The notes beneath the pieces are model-generated. The model did no database searches, was not told the DNA's origin, and saw nothing but the letters and a program-made list of their open reading frames with translations. Both the position numbers and the translations under genes were made by a program. This document shows, piece after piece, positions 11,301 through 20,479 of a stretch of DNA of 64,000 nt (position 1 is the first letter of the stretch; every line of letters begins with the position of its first letter). The stretch is from Phytophthora colocasiae (Eukaryota > Oomycota > Peronosporomycetes > Peronosporales > Peronosporaceae). Location of the stretch: contig JAGKQI010000034.1 of assembly GCA_018806915.1 (NCBI GenBank), positions 992,001-1,056,000 on the forward strand, read 5' to 3'.

Positions 11301-11564
11301 TGCCACTGGTGGAGCTTGATCCTTCGCCTCTTCATCATTGTCTTCGTCTTCCTGCTCTTCTACACTGTCTAGATCTGTGCCGTCAATGGAGCTAAGACTG
11401 CTACGGTCAGTTCCATTAGTCGTGGGTTGAACTGTTGAACTAGCATCGCTCTGAATCAAAAGAGCTTCCAGACCGTTGGGAAGGGTGACGACTCGGTAGC
11501 TTTTCTTGTCTGCGGGTGACCGGAAGGCGTCCAGATTCACGCAGGAGGGAGACAACGACGTCAT
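8322..11564 (-). CDS. Nardilysin-like M16 zinc metalloprotease
   Basis: A 1080-residue intronless M16A (insulysin family) peptidase. The inverted zinc motif HxxEH is HYLEH at residues 110-114, in the context GLAHYLEHMMFMG. A downstream acidic helix (AVESEFRRVHNNNP) supplies the expected third ligand. A very acidic stretch at about 61-82 (EEQEDEDNDEEAKD) precedes the motif. Such an acidic insertion distinguishes nardilysin from insulin-degrading enzyme, and the motif context also fits nardilysin better. Nardilysins cut peptides before Arg in Arg-Arg or Arg-Lys pairs; the substrate here is unknown. No signal peptide is evident, so a cytosolic location is inferred. The C-terminal half keeps the inactive M16 repeats, so the length is full. 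Confidence 0.9.
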   Translation of the reverse strand: MTSLSPSCVNLDAFRSPADKKSYRVVTLPNGLEALLIQSDASSTVQPTTNGTDRSSLSSIDGTDLDSVEEQEDEDNDEEAKDQAPPVAAACLTVDVGSLSDPEGLPGLAHYLEHMMFMGSEKYPAEDAFEVFLSAHGGSSNGATECESTRFVFDVDAAYLAPALDMFASLFVAPLLRQEAMDRELRAVESEFRRVHNNNPVRLQQIMCATSLQGHPYSRCFTWGNAESLKHSPERLGVDVRGQMVEFFSNHYVAPAMKLCVYGCESLDVLEQYVSKSFSDIPRCRVNYDQPKPNMTTPPYGSGAGQQPTLLRVIPVGEKRSLRLYWMLPAMIDKYRQKPWHYVSHLLGHEGPESTASTFKRRQWATDVVAGTSDQDGYEFGSFGSVFEVRVTLTERGLACWEHVVQVIFDALRIFSSLAETGDLPSWIFEELQASSEMDFRFQEDDKAPVTLCRELCERMLPHHKIQQTCKGDLLRYDLVQGEFDSDSVHALLSGLSVDNVRVVLMASSFGDTLSPEELQTEQWFGTKYSLEPISDAVTTAWSQHSDESPKLSPLPTPNPFMARDFSVLPCEETQMDTDAPPGLVLTTATTQLWYKRDRRFLVPKASVSFLVTLPASTPATHVLAELHLEMVRLRLQQVLEQADTASFDTELDVRDEAIEIVVSGFSDTLPVLAHVIMREVLRPLTTSELSSELALARGELEREYLNATLSPRAKAYELRLQMLESRAVSTAEKLEALRNKFGRGKELAAELAHFTTFVLGCSTDTPVIRCLVVGNMSREDAIKLVVDIESVRTGEPPAYEPELELEPESEPPLLAPRCHTIALPPTSNGLLVRRESERIEEQNSVVEVYFQVGKVGPEDRAYAVLLRALLAQPLFHELRTKQQLGYTVTCSIRDTHGVLGLSVSVQSASHAAGAVAKQLDVFLHEDFPHEFLFSAERMSPKHFAATLQTLQRAYARPDTSLTEESERYWEEIVSGRLEFDLDSRVARALANCTRDGLLARYQIWLQGSTSCCNACSDSLPVDCKVQHKYHGPRKLRVHVVGKRSPFKPIEHLLPPEKTPVIITGDLHDFKRQLQCHCHV

Positions 11565-11863
11565 ATCGATACTATACAGTTGCTGCGACTCCTTCGGTGC
11601 GATTCTGCTGTGGAGGAGCCCAGGCAGCAGGTCTCCCCTGCACCCAGCATTGTCCCAACAACCTTGTTATCGAGGACGACTGTCTGTTATTATTCGCCAA
11701 TAATAATCGACAAACCAGTTTTTCTGGACCAATCAGAGGACAGAATGGCTACGTTGAAGTCGGTAACGAAGTTGTAGCCATTCTTGTTTGACTTGTTACA
11801 TGTACTACGCTGCTTCCTACTTACTTCATCATTGTTTCACCTCAACTACAATAATTTGCTTTC
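11565..11863. other. Intergenic region upstream of the M16 protease
   Basis: This lies between the start of the protease and the stop of the C2 gene, both on the minus strand. It contains a CCAAT box at about 11729-11733 that could serve the protease. Nothing else recognised. Confidence 0.4.
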
Positions 11864-12895
11864 CTATTCGTCAAGAGATGCCACCACGGCGCCGATAGCT
11901 GCTGTAGATGCGCGGTATGTCGTCATAAGAGTTGCCTTCGTTGCAACCAGAGCTGGGCCGCTGAACGCACGAGCTACGTTCATATACGGACGCAGCATTT
12001 CCTTTGCTGACTGACCAATTGGTGTACTGACGACGAACTCCAGCGGTTCAACCACGCAGGACTCATAAAAGCGGTCGAAAAAGCTGCCTCGGTGTGTCAC
12101 GAACACGGTATTGCGGTGCACGCGCAAAGCAGCTTCATATCCAGACTGAGTCGTGTAACTACACAGCAGGTAACTGCCGCTTGTCTTCTTCACGTGCAGC
12201 TCCAAGTCCTCAACAGGTCCAAGCACAGCCGACGGGTACGAGCCGAAGCCCTCAAACTTGACCACATCGCCCACACGGGGCTCCATGCCGTGCGGCTCAT
12301 ACTGCAGCACTACACGGACTTCACCCAAGCTCAAATCTGCTTCTGCATGCTGTTTCTTACCTGGCGGCGCTCCTCCACCTGTTCCAGGCATGGGTAGTGC
12401 ACCGCTGAGGGGAATCCACTGGTCCATGACGTCCTCCTTGCCATCAATGAGAGTCGTAAAGTCCACGACAGCTGTACCGATGACCGAGCCGTTGGCCATA
12501 CCCACCGCTTCTGTAGCTTTTCCTGTGAGAGAGTCCTCGTTCATTGCGTCCACAATGAGCTCCATCCGCACGTCCGAGTGCTCACTCAGTGGGTGGCGCT
12601 TGTGATCGAGCTTCGGTAGCTTCACCTCGAGGAACTCGCGACGCCACGTCGGATTGTCATTGCTGGGGATTGTAGCACTGCGTACACTCTGCTTGCCCAC
12701 GCGGAAGATCACGTACGGGTTGCACGTTCGCACCCAGAACATGGAGGCGCCTGCTCGCAGGTTCCGGGCTGCCACCAAGCGAATGCTGAGAGTGCCTGCC
12801 ACGCCGTCCTGGTGGTTCAAGTGCTTTTCGTACAGGTACGAGGCCATCTCGGCCCGCTCTTGCTGTTGCTGCGCAGCTAAAACCATGGTCGTCAT
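11864..12895 (-). CDS. C2-domain protein
   Basis: A 343-residue intronless protein. One C2 domain spans about residues 33-170, with strands such as GTLSIRLVAARNLR and NPYVIFRVGKQSVRS followed by NPTWRREFLEVKLP. C2 domains bind phospholipid membranes, often with Ca2+. The loop aspartates that usually bind Ca2+ are not all obvious, so Ca2+ dependence is uncertain. The C-terminal half (VGDVVKFEGFGSYPSAVLGP and onward) matches no domain I recognise. It ends in an Ala-rich stretch. It is divergent from NOG2 across a 280-bp shared upstream region. Confidence 0.75.
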   Translation of the reverse strand: MTTMVLAAQQQQERAEMASYLYEKHLNHQDGVAGTLSIRLVAARNLRAGASMFWVRTCNPYVIFRVGKQSVRSATIPSNDNPTWRREFLEVKLPKLDHKRHPLSEHSDVRMELIVDAMNEDSLTGKATEAVGMANGSVIGTAVVDFTTLIDGKEDVMDQWIPLSGALPMPGTGGGAPPGKKQHAEADLSLGEVRVVLQYEPHGMEPRVGDVVKFEGFGSYPSAVLGPVEDLELHVKKTSGSYLLCSYTTQSGYEAALRVHRNTVFVTHRGSFFDRFYESCVVEPLEFVVSTPIGQSAKEMLRPYMNVARAFSGPALVATKATLMTTYRASTAAIGAVVASLDE

Positions 12896-13175
12896 GGTCA
12901 GCGATGAAGAAGAACTGCTCTGGAGAATGATCTGGTCGCTTGGGCTATATTTGCAAGAATATGTAATCTATTGAGCTAATGGTGTAAATATATTAAAGTC
13001 GAAACGTCACATGACGCTGCGCTGTCATGATTCTTCTGTGATTGGATAAAAAGACGATTGACTCTCTAACCAATCGTTCCAAACGGTGAGTGAAGAGCTA
13101 CGAGCATTGCGTCATTTGCGCCCGTAGGAATCGCTGCTTTCGTCTTCATATCCGACCGCTTAGAGACCGACAGCC
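12896..13175. promoter_or_regulatory. Divergent promoter region between C2 gene and NOG2
   Basis: A 280-bp spacer with starts facing outward on both strands. It contains ATTGG/CCAAT boxes near 13040 and 13068 and a near-match to the oomycete initiator, TCATTTGCGC at 13112-13121, 55 nt before the NOG2 ATG. Shared regulation is possible but not shown. Confidence 0.45.
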
Positions 13176-14741
13176 ATGGCGAAAGGCATCAACACGTCGA
13201 AGGCGTCGGCCGATAACCCGAACCGCAAGGTTCCTAAGCGCCAAAAGGCAGCCAATATGCGTGACAAGAGCACCATCAAGCGCCTCAACATGTACCGCAA
13301 TAGCGGACCCATCCGCAACAAGGCCGGTAAGGTCGTGGGCGGAAGCCTCATGATGAAGAACAAGGTGGGCGGACAGGAGATCACCAGCGCCAGTGGTCGC
13401 GTGCAGCCTGATCGTCGCTGGTTCGGCAACACGCGTGTTGTGGGGCAGAAGGAGCTGGACAAATTCCGCAACGAAATGTCACTCAAAGCTGCCGACCCGT
13501 ACTCCGTCGTTCTCCGCACGCGAAAACTGCCCATGGGTTTGCTGCAGGAGAGCGAGAAGACGTCGCGTATGAAGCTGCTGGAGACCGAGAGCTACGACGA
13601 GGTCTTCAACGGCAAGCGCAGCCGCAAACGTGCCAAGATCGCGGCCACTGACTACGCGTCGCTGTTGTCCAGAGCGCAGGAGAACGCGGAGAAGTACGAA
13701 GCTAAGGGCCCCGATCGTAACATTGCTGTGGAGCAGGAATTTAAGGAGGAGGTGTCTCACGATGTTTTCAACAAGGGCCAGTCGAAGCGTATCTGGGGAG
13801 AGCTCTACAAGGTGTTGGACTGTTCGGACGTTGTCATTCAGGTACTGGACGCCCGCAATGTGCCTGGCACTCGCTGCGAGCATGTGGAGAAGCACATTCG
13901 CAAGAATGCCTCGCACAAGCACTTGATCTTTGTCATCAACAAGTGCGACCTTGTGCCCAACTGGGTGACCAAGCGTTGGGTGCAGAAGCTCAGTGAAACC
14001 ACGCCTACTCTTGCTTTTCATGCGTCCATGAGCAACCCATTCGGTAAGGGTGCGCTGATCAACCTGCTGCGTCAGTTCGCGAAGCTGCATCAGGAGAAGA
14101 AGCAGATCTCGGTGGGTCTCATTGGATATCCGAACGTCGGTAAGAGTTCGGTCATCAATGCACTACGTAAGAAGAAGGTGTGCAAGGTGGCTCCGATTCC
14201 TGGTGAGACCAAGGTGTGGCAGTACATTACGCTCATGCGCCGCATCTTCTTGATTGATTGCCCTGGTATCGTGTACGACACGGGTGATGACGAGATCGAA
14301 ACGGTGCTCAAGGGTGTCGTTCGTGCTGAGCGTCTGCCTCAGCCGACGGACTTCATTCTGACAATCCTGCAGCGGGTTAAGAAGGAGTTTATCGTCAAGG
14401 TGTACGGCATCGAGGAATGGAATGACGAGTGGGATTTCTTGGAGAAACTCGCCAACAAGTGTGGTAAGCTGCTCCAGAAGGGTGAACCTGACTACAACAA
14501 TGTCGCCGTGCAGATGATCAACGACTACCAGCGTGGCAAACTTCCGTGGTTCATCGCGCCGCCCATGCGTGCGGAGGAGCTCGCTGCTCTTGAGCAGAAG
14601 GGCGACGACGCCCCGCTCAACGAAGCAGAGGCCGGTGAAGACGAGGTTGTTGAGCTGGATGAGGACGAGGAAGTAGTCGAAGAGGAGAAGCAGGTGGCTG
14701 AGAATGACAGCGACAACCAGGAAGAGGACAAGCAGAAGTGA
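13176..14741 (+). CDS. NOG2: Nucleolar GTPase NOG2/GNL2 (60S ribosome assembly)
   Basis: A 521-residue circularly permuted GTPase. The G4 motif NKCD at 255-258 precedes the G1 P-loop GYPNVGKSS at 317-325, followed by the G3 DCPG. That order is diagnostic of the YlqF/YawG family. The N-terminus MAKGINTSKAS with many Lys and Arg residues and the NGP1NT-type region identify it as NOG2/GNL2. In other eukaryotes it binds pre-60S particles in the nucleolus and nucleoplasm and licenses nuclear export. The C-terminus is strongly acidic (about residues 480-521). The start ATG has a good context (gccATGG) and there are no introns. Confidence 0.95.
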   Translation: MAKGINTSKASADNPNRKVPKRQKAANMRDKSTIKRLNMYRNSGPIRNKAGKVVGGSLMMKNKVGGQEITSASGRVQPDRRWFGNTRVVGQKELDKFRNEMSLKAADPYSVVLRTRKLPMGLLQESEKTSRMKLLETESYDEVFNGKRSRKRAKIAATDYASLLSRAQENAEKYEAKGPDRNIAVEQEFKEEVSHDVFNKGQSKRIWGELYKVLDCSDVVIQVLDARNVPGTRCEHVEKHIRKNASHKHLIFVINKCDLVPNWVTKRWVQKLSETTPTLAFHASMSNPFGKGALINLLRQFAKLHQEKKQISVGLIGYPNVGKSSVINALRKKKVCKVAPIPGETKVWQYITLMRRIFLIDCPGIVYDTGDDEIETVLKGVVRAERLPQPTDFILTILQRVKKEFIVKVYGIEEWNDEWDFLEKLANKCGKLLQKGEPDYNNVAVQMINDYQRGKLPWFIAPPMRAEELAALEQKGDDAPLNEAEAGEDEVVELDEDEEVVEEEKQVAENDSDNQEEDKQK

Positions 14742-14914
14742 TCGGAGGGTACTCCGATTGTTGCTGCTTTTTATTTTTTTGCTAAACGAAAGTGTTTATA
14801 GATTGTTTCACCACTTCCAGCACGTGACGCACAAGTTCACTGTCATATCCATTCCACGTCGACATACGGTAACACAAATTGCACTCGCTGTTGCCTTCGC
14901 CGCTAAGCTTATCC

Positions 14915-15487
14915 TCACGCTTTCTTAGCGATCTTCACCGGCTTGCACAGCAATTTGTGACGCTTCCAGTCCTGGCGCTGGCATGTCTTGCCGCAGTAGA
15001 AAATGCATTTGCAGCGTGCACAAGCGTGCAGCCCCTCATCCTTGTAGTCGAGCGCTTCGCAAGCTTCGCTACCACAGATGCGTCTGCCCGGTTGTCGGAT
15101 CTCCAGCGCCTTCGCGCAGTCTCCTTTGGCCTCATACACCTTGGCCACTTCGTCTCGAGTGATGTTGCCGTCTCTCAGCGCAATCGTAATACCAGCCTTC
15201 TCGTCCTCTCGGTCACGCACCTCCAGTGCGGTCGTGAGCAGCTCCAGCGCCTCGTCCAGTTCGCCCAATTGCCGTAAGACGCCGCCCAATTCGTTCTGTG
15301 TCAACGCCACCGACACTTCATCGAAACCAGCAGCCGGTTTGCGCCGCAGGACGTCACGCAACAGCGTCTCAGCTTCTCGCAGCTTGTTGCTCTTGATCAG
15401 TTTCGTAGCTTCATTGCTGCTGGACACCAGCGCCATATACGCGGCTGCTTCACCCGCAGACGTCACCACTTTGACGGGCTTCGACAT
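14915..15487 (-). CDS. MYND zinc-finger protein with tetratricopeptide-like helices
   Basis: From the ATG at 15487 (MSKPVKVV) the product has 190 residues. The frame stays open to an ATG at 15604, but the added segment is poor in protein-like features. The middle has TPR-like helix pairs (AETLLRDVLRRKPAAGFDEV, LGELDEALELLTTALEV). The C-terminus is a MYND finger with its Cys/His series (CxxC, CKCIFYC, CQRQDWKRHKLLC). MYND fingers mediate protein contacts. There is no SET domain, so it is not a SMYD methyltransferase. It ends in basic residues KIAKKA. A partner or pathway cannot be named. Confidence 0.8.
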   Translation of the reverse strand: MSKPVKVVTSAGEAAAYMALVSSSNEATKLIKSNKLREAETLLRDVLRRKPAAGFDEVSVALTQNELGGVLRQLGELDEALELLTTALEVRDREDEKAGITIALRDGNITRDEVAKVYEAKGDCAKALEIRQPGRRICGSEACEALDYKDEGLHACARCKCIFYCGKTCQRQDWKRHKLLCKPVKIAKKA

Positions 15488-15703
15488 TTTTGACTGAAAC
15501 TGGAAAGTGGTTTTGATGGCCGCATGGGTACATTTTGTGTTTGCCACACTAAAAAATCCGGCCTTGAAGCCGCAGCCCTTGTTCTCAGTATACTTTTGAG
15601 TCATTTTTTCATTGTCCGCAGTCGAACAAGTGGTATCGGTCTCCTCAGACCTGAGCTGCCTCTAGTAGCCAACGTAGACAGCGCCCAGTGCACGTGAGCC
15701 CCA

Positions 15704-18700
15704 ATGGATTCCAAGACGAAGCCTCCTCCTGCTTCTCCACCTCGAAAGAGCGTGTCATCCCCTGCCAAGACGTCAGGAAAGACGCTTTCCCTAGCTGATG
15801 CCATTGCGCAACAGAAAATCACTAAAGGTGTCAAATGTCCACCGAATCAGAATCAGACTCAATCTTCTGGGAACGTATCAGAGCCTCCACGCTCAGTGCC
15901 CACCCGATCGCCTGCGCAACCTGTGGCTGAATCACCTGCAGCTTTCGGCAAGAATGGCAAGAGCAAGAGCGACAAGAAGCGAGGACTGAGAGAAACTGGT
16001 ACGAAGGACGCAGCCCCCACTATTACTGCCGTTCCAAAAGACGATGCCCTGGCTAAACTTCATTTAACAGACCCGTCGCGTCTGTCGGATATGACGCAGC
16101 GTATGAAGCCGAAGCTTAAAGTGTCGGAGAGCGGTCGCTTTGAGGACCAGTTCTACCATGCACACGATGGGAGCAAGGCTATGGCGAGACTACGTAAACG
16201 CGCGTACCAGAACAAGACAGTGCACATGAGCGGCAATGACGTTGAGCAGTTCTCTGACGCTGATATCATCACCAGTGGATATCTGGTCAAGCAAGGCTCT
16301 TTCTGGAAGTCTTGGAAACGCAGATTTTTTATTCTGAGAAGAGATCGACCGGTGTTGTGCTATTACACGTCGGCTGAAGAGCTGGCCAAGCTTGGAGAGA
16401 TCACTATTGATGAAAACACCAAGGTGGAAAAGGACCCCACGCCCAAGGACGACTTCTTGTGTAGGTTCACCATTGAAAACGAGGGACGCAAGCTCACACT
16501 TTCTGCAGATCGAGGAGAGGAGCAAAAGGAGAAAATCATGGAAGCGTGGATCTCATGCATCAAAGGCTGCATCACTCAGCGTGTCCGATCGACATCACGT
16601 GCGACGATGAATGGATCGTTCGATCGCCGATCGGAAGGCGGATCATTCCACACACAGCTGCAAGCACGTGTATCGGAGAGCTCACCCATGCTAGATGACC
16701 TTGATGTCGATCGTGCGAGTTTTTCACGTATGGAGAACCCACACGTCGCTGGCGGCATGAACACTATGAAGCGCTTCTCGACAGATACGACAGTTATCCA
16801 GCAGGCTGCTAACGACTCGAGATCCGTTCGAGAGAACGAGGAGAAGCATCGACAGTCCAGGCAGCAGAGAAATTCCCGATTGACCAGCATTGCATCCGCT
16901 CCATTAGATACAGCGAAAGCCAAGTCCCGGCTGGTCCGCTCATCGAGTGCTGGATCTATTCTCACACAGGCGGCGTCGTTCTCCGTTGCTCCTCGTGCGT
17001 ACGACGACAATGGCCTGTCGATGATGCACTCGCCTTCTCATTCGGCTAGTGATCTACAGGTGACACAGGTTACGTCAAACTCTCCACGGGCCCCAAGCCT
17101 AAGCTTGCCAGGATTCAAACCCCGCCCCAGTGTGGAATTGGCAGTGTCTGTCGGTAGCAAGGCTGTGCAAGATGTCCCGCACATGCTGGTGGTTTTGTTC
17201 AACATTCGCCAAGGGCAACGACCCGAGGAGATTTCACGAACGGAAATCCGGAGCTCGCTTTCTCTTCGATCATGTGGTGGCGACTCGTACGCACGTGATT
17301 TCAATGCATTGCTATCGGTACCGCGTACGGCACGTTCGATGCTACAATTTGAAGTATATTCAGTGGTGAACCCTTCTTCAGAGGCGCTTGAGAATCAAAA
17401 GTCGCTCGGGTTTGTGCGAGTGTCAGCCCTGGACGTCATTTTCTCTCGGGTATCGTCGATGCTGCTGGAATTTCATCAGCCGGACTCATCCAAGCAACGC
17501 TACTATCTTGCTGTGGATCGATTCCATCCGCCTAGCCACAGCGTTAACGTGAACCACGCGTATACGTACGCAAAGCACAACTTTTTGGTGGACACACAAG
17601 TCATGGAGAAACGCAAGTCCGGTGACATTATGTCTAGCTCGACTATGAGTTTGAGGGGTGGGTTGAGCTACAGTGAAATGCTTCGTAGCCAAATGAACTC
17701 TTCGTCTGCCAGTCATATACTAGTGACCGAGGAGCTATCGGCGTCTTACGTTTCAGTATCGATGACCGTTGCGTTTCTGAAGTATCTTCAGCGACGGAAT
17801 GTTACCCGCATCGATGAGGCTAGGCAGGTGATCAAAGACATGAGACAGCATATCAAGGTAAACTCTGGCTCAAATTTGGCGAGTACTCGTGTTCAAGAAG
17901 TAGAAGATCGGATGCGCGATGTGGAACTTGAAATGGCTCACTACATGAGGCTTCACGCCTCATACCAAGAGAATCTCAAGCGGTACGAGACAATGTTTGC
18001 ATCGCTTGAGGGGGGACGGGAACAGGGAATTACTGGATGCCTCAAGCGTAGCAACATGAAAAAGGACAAGGCTACGTCGTTCATGGCGACTAATCTAAAC
18101 TGCCATCTTGTACGGGGCAGGCGTGTGCATCTTGCTGATGATGCCGAGCGGGGTGAACAAGCTCGGAGAGGGAGCTTAACGTCTACGTCGTTGGATGATG
18201 GATCTGGATCTGATGACAGTGACAGCGAGGCATCTCCTACGTCTGAGTTCGTGTACTCAGTTGTCACTCACGGCTGTGCTTCAGCTCATATTATGGGCTT
18301 TAAAGAGGGCGGATTGCGTCGTCTTCAGCAGCAGCTGACATCACAAAGCCCGCCTGACCCGCGTCTTCGTGAACGTATTGAAATGAGAGAGGATGTCGTG
18401 CGTTCTCAAGTGTTGGCAATTGCTGGTGCTTCGTTCCTTAACGCTGTGGGACTTGCAGCAACTCGTGGGGGACAGCATCGTCAGAGATTGCAACTTGCCT
18501 GCTCAACAGGGTTCTTGCTCAGCATCGAATCGTTGCTGAGTACCGTTGGCGCTGAGAAGGGTATGCTGGAAGATATGTCGGAGGGTGTTCGGTGGCTCAA
18601 CAGTGCAGTGAGCTTTCAACTTGTCCAATCTGGAGAAACCAACCCTCGCATTGAGATGTCCAAGTGCGTGAGCGTGACAAGCACTCCTACTGGAGATCAC

Positions 18701-19360
18701 GTTGTGGTCACATTCGCGGTGCCGCCTGATGTTTTCACTAAACTTCCGGATGTGATGCAGCAAGGGCATGCAATAAAACTCCATGGTGTGATGTTTACTC
18801 AAGGGATCAACGAGATGCAGTCCGTGGCCAACCACTACTTAAACTCCAGTCTTCAGGACGAACTGAATTTTGAGAGCGTGCAGATGCTACAGCGATATTT
18901 CCGAGTCTACCAAACTCAAGTGAGCGCTGGCGGGAACGATGACAGGAAGCGCGACGCAGATTTAGCCGAGTTAGCCGAGCTTCAGGCAGAAATCGAAGCT
19001 CTTACTGGCCGCCTCAACACTCGCACAGAAAATGTGCAGAAGAAGTATGTCAACATTCTCATCACGTCCAGCGATATCTGCCGGCGTCTAGGTGCCGGGC
19101 GCACGACTTGCTGCAAGAGTGGGAAGGACCGCACGGCGATGTCGGTAACGCTGGAGACTTCTCGGCTGCTCGTTGACCATTTCCACGTAAAACAGGGCGT
19201 GCATCTTTGCAACGCAATGAGGGAACGTGGTGTTCGCCGTGTGAACGTGCTGGCAAACACTGGCAAGACGAAATTCGCATTTAACTCCTTCCAGCTCAAG
19301 TACATTCCTGACTGCTACAAACCACCACTTGCCTGTGCAGATTCGCACGTGGCTTCTTAG
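15704..19360 (+). CDS. PH-domain inositol polyphosphate 4-phosphatase (INPP4-like)
   Basis: A 1218-residue intronless protein. After a Ser/Pro-rich N-terminus, a PH domain spans about residues 184-292 (SGYLVKQGSFWKSWKRRFFIL opening, conserved Trp near the end). A low-complexity linker follows, then a C2-like region at about 490-610, and a C-terminal phosphatase whose CX5R loop is CKSGKDRTA (Cys 1137, Arg 1143). INPP4A/B have the almost identical loop CKSAKDRT and remove the 4-phosphate from PtdIns(3,4)P2. The PH domain probably recruits it to phosphoinositide membranes. The domain order PH-C2-phosphatase differs from animal INPP4, which lacks the PH. A decayed copy of its middle part lies at 25408-26465. 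Confidence 0.9.
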   Translation: MDSKTKPPPASPPRKSVSSPAKTSGKTLSLADAIAQQKITKGVKCPPNQNQTQSSGNVSEPPRSVPTRSPAQPVAESPAAFGKNGKSKSDKKRGLRETGTKDAAPTITAVPKDDALAKLHLTDPSRLSDMTQRMKPKLKVSESGRFEDQFYHAHDGSKAMARLRKRAYQNKTVHMSGNDVEQFSDADIITSGYLVKQGSFWKSWKRRFFILRRDRPVLCYYTSAEELAKLGEITIDENTKVEKDPTPKDDFLCRFTIENEGRKLTLSADRGEEQKEKIMEAWISCIKGCITQRVRSTSRATMNGSFDRRSEGGSFHTQLQARVSESSPMLDDLDVDRASFSRMENPHVAGGMNTMKRFSTDTTVIQQAANDSRSVRENEEKHRQSRQQRNSRLTSIASAPLDTAKAKSRLVRSSSAGSILTQAASFSVAPRAYDDNGLSMMHSPSHSASDLQVTQVTSNSPRAPSLSLPGFKPRPSVELAVSVGSKAVQDVPHMLVVLFNIRQGQRPEEISRTEIRSSLSLRSCGGDSYARDFNALLSVPRTARSMLQFEVYSVVNPSSEALENQKSLGFVRVSALDVIFSRVSSMLLEFHQPDSSKQRYYLAVDRFHPPSHSVNVNHAYTYAKHNFLVDTQVMEKRKSGDIMSSSTMSLRGGLSYSEMLRSQMNSSSASHILVTEELSASYVSVSMTVAFLKYLQRRNVTRIDEARQVIKDMRQHIKVNSGSNLASTRVQEVEDRMRDVELEMAHYMRLHASYQENLKRYETMFASLEGGREQGITGCLKRSNMKKDKATSFMATNLNCHLVRGRRVHLADDAERGEQARRGSLTSTSLDDGSGSDDSDSEASPTSEFVYSVVTHGCASAHIMGFKEGGLRRLQQQLTSQSPPDPRLRERIEMREDVVRSQVLAIAGASFLNAVGLAATRGGQHRQRLQLACSTGFLLSIESLLSTVGAEKGMLEDMSEGVRWLNSAVSFQLVQSGETNPRIEMSKCVSVTSTPTGDHVVVTFAVPPDVFTKLPDVMQQGHAIKLHGVMFTQGINEMQSVANHYLNSSLQDELNFESVQMLQRYFRVYQTQVSAGGNDDRKRDADLAELAELQAEIEALTGRLNTRTENVQKKYVNILITSSDICRRLGAGRTTCCKSGKDRTAMSVTLETSRLLVDHFHVKQGVHLCNAMRERGVRRVNVLANTGKTKFAFNSFQLKYIPDCYKPPLACADSHVAS

Positions 19361-19554
19361 TAATAAGGCTGGGTAAAAGGTCAATTTGCAAGAAGAAGGG
19401 TGAGTTTTACCATGTTCATAACATCTGAATTCGTTGTACGCTGTAGGATCGAGGTGTCAATCCCACAATGGATCGTTCATCATTTTGAGCTCCTTCTCTC
19501 GTTTCCTGCTGCGCTGCAGCTTCTGGACCTGCAACATCCCGTATCACCAGCAAA

Positions 19555-20368
19555 TTAGCGCTTTTTGTTGGTAGGAAGAACGCTTTTGAGCCAGGTACGC
19601 ACCGCGAATCGAAGTTTCTGCTCGTGCTCGCGGTTGCTCTCCTCCAATTCTTCGACTCTAGCTCGGAGAGCAGCCACCTGTGGATTGAAGTGTAAGGCTT
19701 CATGGAGTTGAGTCTCGAGCTCACTGATCTGCTCTCGGTACTTGTGACGGAGTTCGTGCTGTCAAAACGAAGAATGAGATGCTGATTCAACTCAACAAGC
19801 ATTCTACTTTACCTGCTGATGAAGCAGTTTGGCCGCGATCTTCTCCCCTAGATCTGCCGCTTCGCTGCGTTGAGTTCGCAAGGTGTCCTGTTGCAGTAGC
19901 AGACTAAGGACCAGTTCGTCTTTTTCGCGGGACCCTATTTTCTGCAGCGCTGCTGTCAAGGAAGATGAGGAATGGCTCTCTCTTTCGTCGCTTTGATCTC
20001 GCTGATCCTTCTCTCGCTGCCACAAGTTTTTGAGTTGTGTTGCAAGATCATCAACCGACGACGACGATGAAGTGGTGAGGACTTTTGAGTCGGTAGTATC
20101 ACCATGTTTTACGCTTGGAGTTGGATCATGCGATGAAGCGGCAGATGAACATGAGCTTGTTGCCGGTTGTTGGGGTGTTCTCGTGTGAAGGGCAGCGTGT
20201 GCTTCCATGGCTCGTTGCAAGCGGACAGCTGCTGGGACCTGGAGATACAAACACAAGACCTTGAGTATCTTCCGCTTGAGCTGTGTACGGATGTTGCAAA
20301 CTACGTACTGGGGTTTGTTCACTAAGCGCATTACTACTGAACGAAGAAGAACGAGATCGAGATGCCAT
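19555..20368 (-). CDS. Coiled-coil protein, three exons
   Basis: Exons 20309-20368, 19813-20238 and 19555-19758, with introns of 70 and 54 nt having GTACGT..CAG and GTAAAG..CAG ends. The joined product has 229 residues. The N-terminus is Ser-rich (MASRSRSSSFSSNALSEQ). The middle is Ser/Thr/Gln-rich. The C-terminal half is a charged coiled coil (ELRHKYREQISELETQLHEA, VAALRARVEELEESNREHEQ) ending in TNKKR. No family recognised. It is divergent from the SF-assemblin gene with only 111 bp between the starts, so a related cytoskeletal or flagellar role is a guess from position only. Confidence 0.65.
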
Positions 20369-20479
20369 GAAGCTACTTTGCCGCAATTATCCAACTGGAA
20401 AAGCCGTTGAATAACGACTTGGAGTCGGCCACCAGAGCTGATGAAGCGTCGCTATCATTTCGCGGTCTAATACGCACTC
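20369..20479. promoter_or_regulatory. 111-bp divergent promoter with initiator motif
   Basis: The spacer separates outward-facing ATGs. TCATTTCGCG at 20455-20464 matches the oomycete initiator core TCATTYYNC and sits 16 nt before the SF-assemblin ATG. No TATA box seen. Confidence 0.5.

Noticed and set aside
13479..14090. 203-codon minus-strand frame
   Set aside because: Antisense shadow of the NOG2 gene, whose GTPase motifs are in the plus frame.
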